Below, piece after piece: positions 47,082-58,713 of a stretch of DNA of 64,000 bases. Location: NCBI RefSeq assembly GCF_954871325.1, contig NC_088779.1, positions 27,700,869 through 27,764,868 on the forward strand, written 5' to 3'. The position numbers were made by a program, and so were the translations under genes. The DNA is from Gordionus sp. m RMFG-2023. Its lineage: Eukaryota > Nematomorpha > Gordioida > Chordodea > Parachordodidae. Numbering within the stretch: position 1 is the stretch's first letter; the number at the start of each line of letters is the position of its first letter. A model generated the notes under the pieces. The model saw only the letters and a list, made by a program, of their open reading frames with translations. It did no database searches and was not told the DNA's origin.

Positions 47082-47082
47082 T
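47040..47082. repeat. (TA)n microsatellite
   Basis: About 40 bp of nearly pure TA dinucleotides. A shorter one lies at 17226-17246. Confidence 0.85.
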
Positions 47083-47475
47083 GATAATAACACAATTCAA
47101 GTAATTGTTACTTAAATGAATTTTTTTTAATTGGGTGAAATATACATATATCAGAGGACCTTGAAGCCCGGACTGGCAGAAAAATGATTTTTGAAAAATA
47201 TATACATATTTAAGTTAAATAAGTTAGTAAAATATTTACATATTTCCTGATGTTAAATTTTTTTTTGTAAATATTTAATTTCAAGAAAAATACTAATATT
47301 TTAATATTTTTATTTTCCTTTCAACCTTATATAATTTTTCGAGTAAGAAAAAGAAAGAAAGAGTATGCAAAATTCCATGTTTTATGTCACATATAATTAT
47401 GCAAATATCTTTTTGATTAGCATTTATTCAGCGAATAGAACCTTTAAAATATCACAATATTGCTTTATAATTATA

Positions 47476-47685
47476 TAGGCATAGCAAGAATTTTTGCTGG
47501 AGAGGAGGAGGGGGGGGGGGGGAGTTGGAATTAGAAGTACTTAGGTCCTCTTATCTTTCTAATTATTGTTTATAGTGATTTATTGTATATACTTCAGGAG
47601 ATGGGAGAAGTGGGAGGTGGGAATGTGTTTTATTAGCTTAAGGCAAATTTTCGAAGGGGGTGGGCCCTTCTCCGTTTACGCTGTG
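47476..47685. repeat. Possible MITE with G-run, related to 12245
   Basis: Starts ATAGGCATAGCAAGAATTTT followed by a run of G, and ends GGGCCCTTCTCCGTTTACGC. The start resembles the 12245 patch and the end is roughly its inverse. No duplication was resolved. Confidence 0.35.
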
Positions 47686-47762
47686 AATAATTGTAACAAT
47701 AATATTTTATGATACAAAAACTAAGAAATATTGCAATTTTAATTTAAATAAAATTTACCAGT

Positions 47763-47896
47763 GTTGTTAAACTACCTAACTTTAGTCAACTATAAAACAA
47801 CGTAGCCATGTTTTTATCCCAAATTATTCGAATCAATATTAAAGTTGAGACTCAACTTAGAGGTTTAATTCAATTTTTTAGGCTAAAAAGCTTGAC
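47763..47896. repeat. Single hAT-like terminus next to a microsatellite
   Basis: CAGTGTTGTTAAACTACC resembles the left end of the MITE family (TAGTGTTGTTAAACGG), but no matching right end is found. The sequence runs directly into the GAAA array. Confidence 0.35.
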
Positions 47897-48049
<153 letters not shown>

Positions 48050-48438
48050 CACTTAATAATATTTATTAAAAATTTTACCGACAAATTTTATTAAAAGTAC
48101 AATATCATCGATGACTAAAAATACAAATAAACTAATTGACAACTCTTTTATTTTATTATTAGGAAAAAAATTATTATATTCTCCAATCCCCCCCCCCCTC
48201 CCCCCAAAAAAAAATACATCATCAATCTTGATAATGTTTTTTTTAAATTTTAATTAAAAAAAACAAAAAAATTCAATGTTATTTAAATTTTAAATGTTAA
48301 TTATATACACCTTCATCATTTATTACGAAAAATTTCATTGCCATTTATACACAAAAAAAATATACAATTTTCAAAATTTCGTTTTCATATAATTTTCTCG
48401 TCAAAATAATTTGGGGTAAAAAAAAAAAAATTAATTAA

Positions 48439-50174
48439 ATGTTGGATAAATTAGGTGAGAATTTCTACGCGATCAAATATGTATTGATTCTGTTATCAAT
48501 TCATTTCGTACTTGGACAGGTATAAAAGCTAAATCTTTTAAATAAATTCCTTCCCCCCCCCTCATTTCCCATAACTCAATGAAATTATTCTGTTTAAATT
48601 CTTTGGGCAGGTATCTATAGAGCCGGTAACTCCGACTCCGAGAGTGGTAGTGCAGAAGGTGATTCAAAGGGTTGTCAAAAAAACTACTGCAACACCCGTT
48701 CATTCTAAAATAGGTAAAATTTTAAAAATATTTTTGTTTGGTTATGAGCGGTTTTTTTGGTTTGTTTTTTACGTTTTTTAAATTCGTTTTTTATTTCTCT
48801 TACCTTTTAGACTGCTTAGTCTAAACTATATATCCGGCTAATCAGTCAGCTGTTTGGTAATGAGCAGACGCGTAGCTAGTTGTGAATTGCAAAGTATTCT
48901 AGATTACATTCTATTCAAAATTATTAGCAAAAAGTTAAAATTAAATTTATTTCTTGTATATTAATATTTTACATTTTTTAAAACGTTAAAAACTGATGGA
49001 TATAACAAAATTATATCAACCAGAAAAAATTCTATTCAATTTATCTCTACTAATAACTTGGGAAAATTTTCTAGAGTACATGAAATGTTGAGATATCCAA
49101 ATGGACAGAATTTACATTTCTGAGACTTCTTGTGCTACAGGAAAAAAAGAAACTGCAAAAAGCCTGCACGACAAGATGGAGCCTTCGACATCAAACTGTT
49201 ACATCATTTTTTTTGATCTAGAAGAACCTATTCTGATATGCCCTTGGAAAAATATCAAAATCACCTGAACCACATATTTCATCTGAAGCTGATATTTTAT
49301 ATGACTGCCGATTTTTTCAATTTATAAATTTCTCTTAACCCCATCTGATCTGAGGATATATCAAATCTTGATATTGTAAAATTAAATATTTCGCTAAATT
49401 TTTATTCAGTTTCAGAGGATATAAAAAGCATCCGAAGGCCAATTAATTTCAGAATTTAGATAATATAAAAAAATTCATTTTTTATAGTTAATCATCTAAA
49501 ATGTATATCTTCGTACAATTAAGATTGGCGCAGGGGAACGTTTTTTTCCAAGATCTTTCAAAAAAAAATTGACAAATTTTTTATCTTTTAAAGCCTTTTT
49601 TTTTTGATTCTCTTCGAAAGATATTGAATTATTAATGGATAATTTTTTCTTTATATGTACAAAAATAATTTTTAAATAGTAATATACATCAAAACTTTAT
49701 ATAATATTTTTTATAGTGTGCCCGAGACTAACCTGCGCCAAGGAATGTCCATACGGCTTGCGACATGATATAAACTTTTGCCCCATTTGTCAATGTCAAG
49801 GTATTTCAGTTAAATATACAAAATTTTTAATGAGACAAAATTTAAACCACCCTCCTCCCGCTTTAAATTAACTAAATCAAAATGAATTTCCACTTTTTAA
49901 AATAAAAATTATTTAGAGATTAGAAAAAGAGCTATTATTAGAAAGCCCTATATACAATTAAAAATTTAAATCATGGTTTTAAAGCTAAATGTTTTTCTTT
50001 TTTTTTTGATTTACTATTATAAAAACATATATTACTTATTTTGATCATACTTAAAATATAATAGAGTATTCGGCTAGACCGTTCGCGGTATGCCTTCCTT
50101 TCAGAAGACGACGTGGTTTTTGCAGACGGAGATGCCAGAGATTTTACAATAATTGCTTCTTTTGCGTTTGTTAA
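48439..50174 (+). CDS. Antistasin-like secreted inhibitor F (two modules, 125 residues)
   Basis: A predicted secreted basic protein. Exons: 48439-48519 (signal peptide ending LGQ), 48611-48713 (Val/Lys/Pro-rich linker VSIEPVTPTPRVVVQKVIQ...), 49717-49800 (module C-x4-C-x3-C-x10-C-x2-C-x-C, ECPYGL, CPICQC), 50065-50174 (terminal module). The first intron is phase 0, the others phase 1. The last exon has an Arg-rich loop (FRRRRGFCRRRCQRF) and ends CFFCVC at TAA, the type of ending found in A and E. Contact-position residues are Ala in the first module and Arg in the terminal one. The linker precedes the modules here, whereas in A-D the repeat tail follows them. An AATAAATAAA signal lies about 200 bp after the stop. 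Confidence 0.83.
49125..49271 (-). repeat. Dispersed repeat R, copy 3 (inverted, partial)
   Basis: The minus strand reads GGTGATTTTGATATTTTTCC, AATAGGTTCTTCT, GATGTCGAAGGCTC and CTTTTTGCAGTTTC, in the order seen in copies 1 and 2. It lies inside an intron of gene F, which confirms that R is mobile or was scattered independently of the tandem units. Confidence 0.5.
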
Positions 50175-51578
50175 ACCCACTAAGATGATGCTGTTTCAAA
50201 CATCATATTTTTTTCTATTTGCGATAAATTTGTGCCTGTAACCACAAACACTGCCAAACATTATCTTATTCTCTATTCCTAATTTTCATTATTATTAAAT
50301 TATAATATTTGATAATAATAATAATTGCTAATTTTTTATTTATAAATTTATAATTGAGTAAAGAATTATTAGAATAAATAAATTGTATGTTACATTTTAT
50401 TTATATCAAAAAAAAAATCAATTTAAACTCTATACGTATATATTTGATGTTTGTAGCGTATATGATGTCCGAATTGTCACGAAAATGGTATAAATGATTA
50501 AACCTAAGGGGGGTTCTTTCAAGAACAAAATAGAATCTCTCGATATCGAATGATTTATTACTTAAATTTTAAAAAAGGCAACATTTGGTTTATAAGTACT
50601 GGACTCTTGTAAACCCTCATTCATTTGTGGGAGGGAGGGGGTCAGACAAATTATTGGAGGGGTAGTTAAAAAATAAAATTTTTGTTATTTGAATACAAAA
50701 TTAAAATATACCATTTTATTTGAAAAATAGCAAATATAAATAATATATATAATGATCAGATATTTTTATAAAAATTAGATGGAAGATAATAATTGACTAA
50801 TAGCTGGAAAGAAATAAGTTTGATTTATTGATTTTACAATTATTATGTAATAACGTTGATATAGTTTAATTGTATACTTGTATAATACTTGTTAGGGATT
50901 CAATTTATAAAATATATGTAATTTAGAAAATAATTATAACTATATTACAATTGATTATTATGTCAATGCAATGATTGAGCAGTGTAAAACTAACAAAAAT
51001 AAAGTAATGACAATATTATTATTTTTTTAAAATACTTTGAAAACAATTTCAAAATTAATCGGTTATGTTTTTTCCTAATTGAACCAAATTACCCTCTCTT
51101 ATATCACTACTTGAAAGTCTATCTGATTTAATTATTATCTTTAATGGTGAAGTTGACTCTCATAGAATTTTTCTAAACTTTAACAAATAAGTTTTTAACA
51201 ATCTCAATTTCGATTAATTCCTCTTCAGTAATATTGGTTGCCAATTAATTTTTTTTTATGCCTAGAAAATTGAAATGGCTACCTTAATTTAAATTGTATC
51301 TAAATTTGCTTATTAGTTCATAAATAAAATTGGAAAAATCTGATCTCCTTTATGATCCTCTTATTCCATGTATTCTCTGCAATTATATAATGTTTCTCAA
51401 GGGCACAAGAACTTTCTTCCGATTGGTTAAACCCATTTTGGTATAGATTATTCGATTCACCATTGTTTAAGTTATAGGGAGGCAAAAAGCTGCATCAGCT
51501 TCCAATTAATTATTATAAAACTTTATAAGAAAATCTTCTTTAATTTAATAGTAACAGTCTTTTACCTATATTGTAATT

Positions 51579-51745
51579 AAAAGCCCCATTTAGGTCGATT
51601 TTTAAAAATGGCCCTATTAAGATTATAGCCAAAAATAATTATGTAAGCCTGCCAACTATGAGCATAATCTCCTGATTTACATAATATTACTTTGGTTATA
51701 AATTTGATTGGGTTGTTTTTCAAAATCGATCCGATTTTAACACTA
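51579..51745. repeat. Degenerate hAT-like MITE
   Basis: CATTTAGGTCGATTTTTAAA, ATAGCCAAAAATAATTATGT and the end AAATCGATCCGATTTTAACA-CTA follow the order of the family core with many substitutions. An old copy. Confidence 0.45.
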
Positions 51746-53155
51746 ACATAGATGTTGGCATATTTGGTGATATACCTGACTTAAATCAGTAAATATAATG
51801 TTTGCGATAAGAACAACTTAAAAATCTAAACCTATTCATTTTGTTTTATTTGCAAACTCAGAGGCTCATGTTCCTTATTCTGAATATCGGCATCTTGATC
51901 ATTTTCATTCTTCCACCAAATTAACTACATTTACATTTTCCCTTCGTGCGTTGGCGCTCTTAGGTATTTCAGCAGACACGAATAAATAGTAGTTTTTTTC
52001 AAAGAAAACCGATAATGGTTTAAACAAACAGCTATTTCTCTCCCATTACATTCTTATTTTTAGAAAATCTATCAAAAAAATATTAAAAAATTAAAATAGG
52101 CCTAAAATCTGGCCTGCCCTGTCAATATTATATTTAGTGAATTGAAGTTTTATTTAACTAGTCAGATTTACTTTTTATGAAAAGAAACTTGTAAATATGC
52201 CGCACAATACTGGGTATCACACAGTCATATACAAATCTATAGTGTATTATATAATTCATTAGAATTTTCTTCAAAATAAACACAATCTTTAAGGATTTTA
52301 TATAAAATTTCTAATCATAATTTTTATTTTTCAAATAATAACCATCAAAATAAACCAAATATTAATACTAATAAATATTTTAGCCCGAAAATTTCAAATA
52401 ATCACATTAAATAATATAAATAAACTTCACATTTATTTTACAAAAGAGAGAAATACGATCTAGACAAATTTGTCATTTTTCATGTGAAAAATTTTTTTTT
52501 TTGTTTTACATAAATATTCAATCACTATTGGGGAAATAATTCTAATAAAAAAAAGCAAATTATTTACTTTTTTTAGATATATTTTTTTTAAAAAAAAACT
52601 ATTGTCTTCAAGCTAAATTTACCAGCAGGCCTAAAGTTCTTTGTTATACTAACTTAGATAGGAAATAATAATGGGCTCGCCAATGGCGATAATTTTAGCA
52701 GCCGTTATTCGTTCAATTTTGTATCCTACCTGAACCATGATAAAATGATGATCTGTATCCGTGAAAACTGATTACCATTTGGCTCTGATCACTTAATCAC
52801 TATCATGTCTTTAATCGACAGAAATTTGTGCCCTCCGCCATTTCATTTTCGGATGATCTTTTTTGGATATGCCTTTCCCATATTTTAGAAAAATGATAAT
52901 TTTTTTTTGATAGCATTCTCAGAAATCAAATAAATTTAAATCTTAAAATTATCAAGAGTTTGAGTTTTTTTTAAAAAAAAGAAAAAGATTTGGTAATTCA
53001 TTTAATAATCATTGGATATTTTTTTTTGACCAACTTTTCATATAATCATTCTTAAATTTAATTTGTATAAATCCTTTTAAATAGGAGAAATTCTGGGAAA
53101 CCTTACCCTCCCCCCTCCACCTACTTGCCTATTCCTTCTATTAGCGTGGTTAAAC

Positions 53156-53364
53156 TAGTGTTGTTAAACGGCTCATTTTGAGCCGATTTCTAGAAACAAT
53201 TAACTCAATACTTTATCCAGAAAAGTATTACCTAAGCATGAAGAATTTTGCTCATAGAAGGAACAAAGGTGTAGACATATATTATCAAAATCTTGAGGCT
53301 TAGGAAATATTTTTCTGGCTAAAATATTTAACTAGCAGAAAACGAGCCTTTTAACAACACACTA
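53156..53364. repeat. hAT-like MITE, TAGTGTTGTT subfamily
   Basis: It starts TAGTGTTGTTAAACGGCTCA and ends GAGCCTTTTAACAACACACTA. The interior AACTCAATACTTTATCCAG...TTTTTCTGGCTAAAATA is palindromic. The right end has a small insertion and no clean target duplication was found. It lies about 460 bp upstream of gene G. Confidence 0.75.
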
Positions 53365-53664
53365 CCTTTTATCTGACAGATTTGATATTTTTTTTTAAAA
53401 AAAAATAGAATAATTAAATACGTAAGATGAAGTTGTTTCGCATTTAGAATTAGAGAAAGAAAGTTATTAATAATCTTATGAAGACAACCTGAACTGAATA
53501 AAAGATCTCTCATATTAAAGGTATATCCTTTTTCCTTTTCTTTTTTTTTAATATCAGCCAAGATTTTGCAACTTATCAGTTATCCAATTCTACTCGAATT
53601 GTTAATTATTTTTTGATGAAAACGTATATTTATATGACATTTAAAACACTTCCCATCGATCATT

Positions 53665-53676
53665 ATTAACCTTGAC
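53665..53676 (+). promoter_or_regulatory. TTAACCTTGAC motif upstream of gene G
   Basis: ATTAACCTTGAC lies about 150 bp before the start codon, on the same strand and in the same orientation as TTTAACCTTCA before A-D. Possible shared promoter element, weak on its own. Confidence 0.3.
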
Positions 53677-53821
53677 AAATATAATCCTCCCAATTTTTTT
53701 AAAATAATTTTTGGCTTTTTTAAAACATTTTGATTTTGAAAATTTAATTATATCCGTTTCATTCCCGCAAATAAAATTCTCGATTTTTATACCCTAAAAT
53801 TTTTTAAATAAAGTGAAAAAT

Positions 53822-56800
53822 ATGGAACCCCGTTTATTTTTCTTAGGATTATTGATCCTTGTCGGAATAGTGGCAGGCCAAAGATCTCTCTACACCAGAT
53901 GTTATACATTATATTATATATTTATTTTTTATTCATTCATATTTTTCGTGATAGATTGTGCGATAAAGTTTTTTAATACTTTGCAACTAAGGTAGCTCTA
54001 TTTTGCATTCTTGGAGGATAATTATAAAGTTGGCAGACGCAATCATAATTTTAAAAATTTTCCAACTCATAATTTGTTAAGGTAAATAGTATCTAATAAA
54101 AGAAAATATACCTCTCTGTTAAATCCTAAGGTTCATAAAGTTTATCTAGATATTAACAAGTTTCAATAACTTAAAAACAGTTTTATCCTACTAATATAAA
54201 TTCAATTTATAGTATCATTCCTGTATAAAATATATAATATACTATGCAAAATACAATTGATTTAGTATTATATTTTGCCTCACTCTTTCCTTTATATATA
54301 TATATATCAAAAGATTACTGGAAGGATGATGGCATAGTGAAGAAGTGCCCTGTATTTGATAGAAACTGTCGCAGGGACTGTATTCAAACTGACAGAAATG
54401 GTTGTCAAAGTTGCCGATGCACCGATGAGGATGAAGATGTTCTGCCATCTGGAGGTTCCTCGATTATCAGAGACCCCGATATTCGGGATAAAAAAAGTAA
54501 TTTAATCTTAACCCCCCCCCCCTTTCCTCACCCGCTTCTATTTTTCTGATGTACTTTAATTTTCAAATTTCGATTCATCCCCATGTAATACCATTGAACT
54601 GAATGTTGTCTTACTAATAAAAGTTTCCATATTCTTCTTCTTTGTCATAAAGTTAGGAACTAGGTTCCAAAAAAAAATGCGATATTTAAATAAACTAAGA
54701 AATTCGTGTGAAAATTTTTAATTGTTCGCTAAAACCACATTCAGTTTGATCACAGAAATTTGTGTTGCAAAGAATTTGATCATCATAATTAATAAATCTT
54801 CAACTTAATATTACATTTGACTCAATATGAAGGGATCATGTTAGGCAGTTTCATAAAGTCTGACACGGGGGTGTCGAAATTTAAATACTTTAAGCCTTCA
54901 GTTAAGGTTCTCCAATGTTAAGTTATAATTTCGGAGTTCCTTAGCTTGGGATAGTGCTTGATTATAAGTAATTTCAGTGGTTAATTTGGAATCTATAAAT
55001 ACTAATTTCTAATTATGCGAAATCATATTATAAGTTAGTAGTTCGTAAGAGTATATTTATTTTAGCTAAAAACCAATAAAAATGATGTGAGTTTTATATT
55101 AAAATCGCACATATCTCTGATAGATCGTTTAATTTTAAATATTTTTTAAAAAAAAGAAAGAATTAATTTAAAAATTGATTTTGTAAACAGAAAAACTGGT
55201 TGACATCGATGAATCAGATTGTCCACCTAAAAGTAAATGTCTAACAGGTTGTAAGAGAATTACTGACAACGCTGGTTGTCAAGTATGCAAATGTGCCGAT
55301 CCCGTTAGCGAGGAAGAAGACTCACCAAAAAGTGGTATAATTAGAGATGAAGGTGGCTTATCTAAAAGTGGTATGAGGAGATTTTTCTTACTTTCTTTCT
55401 TTTACCCGACTTTTTTAGAGAATTGCAGAGTAAGATTTGACATGATTAATTACATTGTAATTAATTCCTTAATTACAATTTCGCAATAAAAAAAAGGTAA
55501 GTAATTAAATTATATTTTTTTTCAGGCATTTAATTAGGAATTCGCAGTTACATTTATGATTCCTTTTCTTATATAATTAATTTTTAATGAAAAACGCTTA
55601 ATAAATTTAAATCATTCATTTATACTTTTTATATTTTTAAAATAATTAATAATTGCAATATTCCGTATATTTTTTGGCGGAAACATAATGAATGTTTGTG
55701 AATTTTTAATTTTTACCTTGAACTATTGTTTCTGAATTTTTACCTTGCACTCTGATAATTGATCTTCAAAAATACAATAAGATAAATTGAAAATAACAAT
55801 TTTCAAATTCAATTTGTTTTTTCAAAAACTAATAAAAACCACAAGTGTTGTTTGTGCATTCTGCGTTCAAATCGCAAGGGACCACAATCAAATTAATAAT
55901 AATTTCCTAAAATGAAGGATATATAAATATTAAATTCCTAATCCATTTTTTTTTTTACTGAATCATCGAAAGCATATATATAACAAATTTTACTATAATT
56001 TTTTCAAAGTCATCAAGTGTCTAATGTTTTAAGTAAGCTTGATTATAAAAATTCTAAAGCATATTTGCCTTTATCGGCGTCTGTAGAAAGACTATTTGCC
56101 TTTGCAACCTTGCTAAATAAGTAATATCATAAAACACGTTTAAATAACGAATCGTTTGAAAAATAGATACTTTAAAAAAAAAGTTTTAAGTTTTTTTTTA
56201 TAAAAATATTAGTTAAAAAAATATTCAATCTCATTTGTTGATTAAGGTAAAGAAAGAGGTCCAAATGTCAATGTTCATAATAACAATTTAGATTTAGACA
56301 TCATAAATAATATTCCATTTTATAACAGCGAATTCGATTGAATAAAACAATAATTGTATAAATCAAATGTTGTTTATTATACTAATTTATATACAAATGT
56401 CATGATATTGTACTTTATATTGAAAGAGTAAAATTTCTGTTATTCAAACATAAAAATCTAGTAATAAAAATCGTTATATTTTATGATTTTTAATCAAATC
56501 CTACTTTAATTTTATTATAAAAGGAGTTACAATTATGTAATTATGATTACTCTAGAAAATCAGTATTACATGTATTTAGAAAAGGAATTAGTAATTATAA
56601 TTAAATACAAAAATTTTGTAAGTAATTGTTATTAGGAATTAATTACTATTTTTGAGTAATTATGCCCATCCCTGTTGCAGAATAATGGATGAGTAATTAT
56701 ATAGTAAACTTAAGTTGTTGACAATTAATTTTTTAGGTTTGAATATTAATGCGCGTGAAGGAAATTTACTTTGAAAATATATTTACATTTAGATCTATGT

Positions 56801-57567
56801 AAACGAGTAAGGTGTGGTTTCAAATGTAAAAATGGATTCAAAAGTGACCTTAGAGGTTGTCCAACCTGTAGATGTATAGGTAAAATATTTTTTTAATAAT
56901 AAATTATTTCTTTTCTCCAATAGTAATTCTTTGGTTAATTTACTTTATAGGTTATAAAATTAGTCTTTGTCGGTGGGTATGTTAACTATGAGAAAAATAT
57001 TACTGACTACATGCTACTATTAAAAAGAAAATAAGCTATGAGCTACCTTTATAAAACATAATTTACTTAATGGCTTCAAAATTACTAGAGACTATTGAAA
57101 CTATTTTATTATATTGTGAGTGATGGAATCCCCTTTCTTACAAAGACTTGCTACCTCGATTATTCGTTCTAACTATTTAAGTTTTATCTCTTCCATGCCT
57201 CCCTACACTTTTCTTTCCTTCTCCTTCCTAGATTCTCATTACCGTTTTATTTTTTCAAGACATCGTGTTTTTAATATTTATCACTTTTATTAATTTTGTC
57301 TTACTTAGAGAATATAGTTATATGCCTCTAAATTTTCAGAATATATTATATTAGCTTTATTTACTCAAATAAACTAACAAACGAAACGGGAGGGGGGGGG
57401 GCTATAAGAATCTGATAGATTTTATATAAAATCAAATCTTATATACAAATTTTGCTAATTTACTTTTACACTTTTGACCTAAAAAACTTTGCGGAACAAA
57501 TTTTGAGCTTGAATACCTTATAAAAAAAATTTCAGGGAAGCACTCCAGTGATAAGCTATATAAGTAA
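53822..57567 (+). CDS. Antistasin-like secreted inhibitor G (three modules with acidic linkers)
   Basis: A predicted secreted protein of about 186 residues. Exons: 53822-53900 (signal peptide MEPRLFFLGLLILVGIVAGQ), 54314-54496 (module 1), 55191-55370 (module 2), 56793-56879 (module 3), and probably 57536-57567 (short tail KHSSDKLYK). Introns are phase 1. Module spacings: C-x6-C-x3-C-x7-C-x2-C-x-C, C-x5-C-x3-C-x8-C-x2-C-x-C and C-x4-C-x3-C-x10-C-x2-C-x-C (CKNGFKSDLRGCPTCRC). Each of the first two modules is followed by an acidic linker (TDEDEDVLPSGG; SEEEDSPKSG) containing a repeated IIRD motif. This is the opposite charge to the basic tails of B-D. Contact-position residues are Arg, Leu and Gly. 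The last exon is the least certain: an alternative acceptor at 57907-57908 would give RKMEAEEE and a stop at 57937. An upstream in-frame GTG exists, but the ATG at 53822 begins the signal peptide. Confidence 0.8.
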
Positions 57568-57937
57568 AGGCTACAAAAATGAGAATTTATAACAATTTCA
57601 TCTTTAAAGTATAATAATAATAATAATTGTTTGATATAATATCACTTAATTTTTGTCATTAAATTGATTCATCATAAATAAATGATCTTTAAGCATGATA
57701 TTCGCTTTAAAAAAATGTAACTAGTAATTAAACTATTATTTTGAAAGGCTAGCTAAGCTAGACTGCATTATCCAAAAATCACTATAGCGGTAACTTAGCA
57801 ACCACTTGCAGTTAGTTACTCTAAGCCTTGATTATAAGTAACGGTGTCACAATTCATTTATAAGAAATTTATACTTATTTTTTTTTAAATATAAATTATA
57901 ATATTTAGAGAGAAAAATGGAGGCTGAAGAAGAGTGA

Positions 57938-58713
57938 AAATTTTGAATCACGCTACATATCCAGAATATTAAGGAAAAGAATTTTAGATAATACTTTTAA
58001 TTACAAATAATATTATTTCCTTTGTAATTTCCATATTCATTCCTATTTTTAATTCATTATTTAATTTCTTTCTTTCTTTCCATTCGTTCGTTCGTTATTT
58101 CTTCCTTATGACATGTAATTATTTATAATAGATCAATTTTATTATCGTATTTTTTTTTTTGTTTTTGAAAATTTAAAATATGTAATATATATATACTATA
58201 TAATATCATAATTAATAAATAAATTCAAATAAACAATCAAAAATACAACATAGTTAAATCATTAAAAAGATTCAAAAAAAAATAGGAAACAAATAAGAAA
58301 AAAGGGAAATAATTTATAAAAATAAATAATAATAATGAATAAAAGAGATTTTAAATAAAAATAAAAATAAAGAAGAAACAAAATAATTCAAAATCTGATA
58401 TGAAATATAGTTTTGAGATTTAATTCAAAAATAGGGAAGCTCATTTTTTTTTTATTTGTGTGTCTTTGATTTGAAAATAAAAATACATGCTTTATACTGG
58501 AATTAAATATATGAAACAAATAATATAGTTTTAGGAATTATACTAAAATGTTTGGAATAATTATAAAAATTATATTCATGCCTTTAATTAAACTATGATG
58601 TCATTTTTGTAAAATAAACTATTTTCCAGGAGGATAGATGTGCAAGAAAAAAAATAGGAGGGGGGTGGGGAGAGATTTAAAAATTATCATTTAGAAAAGA
58701 AAAAAAAATATTT
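57938..58713. other. Intergenic gap between gene G and the RIM gene (convergent 3' ends)
   Basis: About 0.8 kb of A+T-rich sequence with short CTTT and CGTT repeats near 58070-58098 and a G-run near 58658-58670. No gene seen; it should hold the 3' ends of both transcripts. Confidence 0.6.

Larger units (their letters stand above)
50175..53821. other. Intergenic region between genes F and G
   Basis: AT-rich without a recognisable gene. It contains a degenerate MITE at 51579-51745 and a better one at 53156-53364. The remaining 3 kb show only low-complexity A+T sequence and scattered short open frames. Confidence 0.6.
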
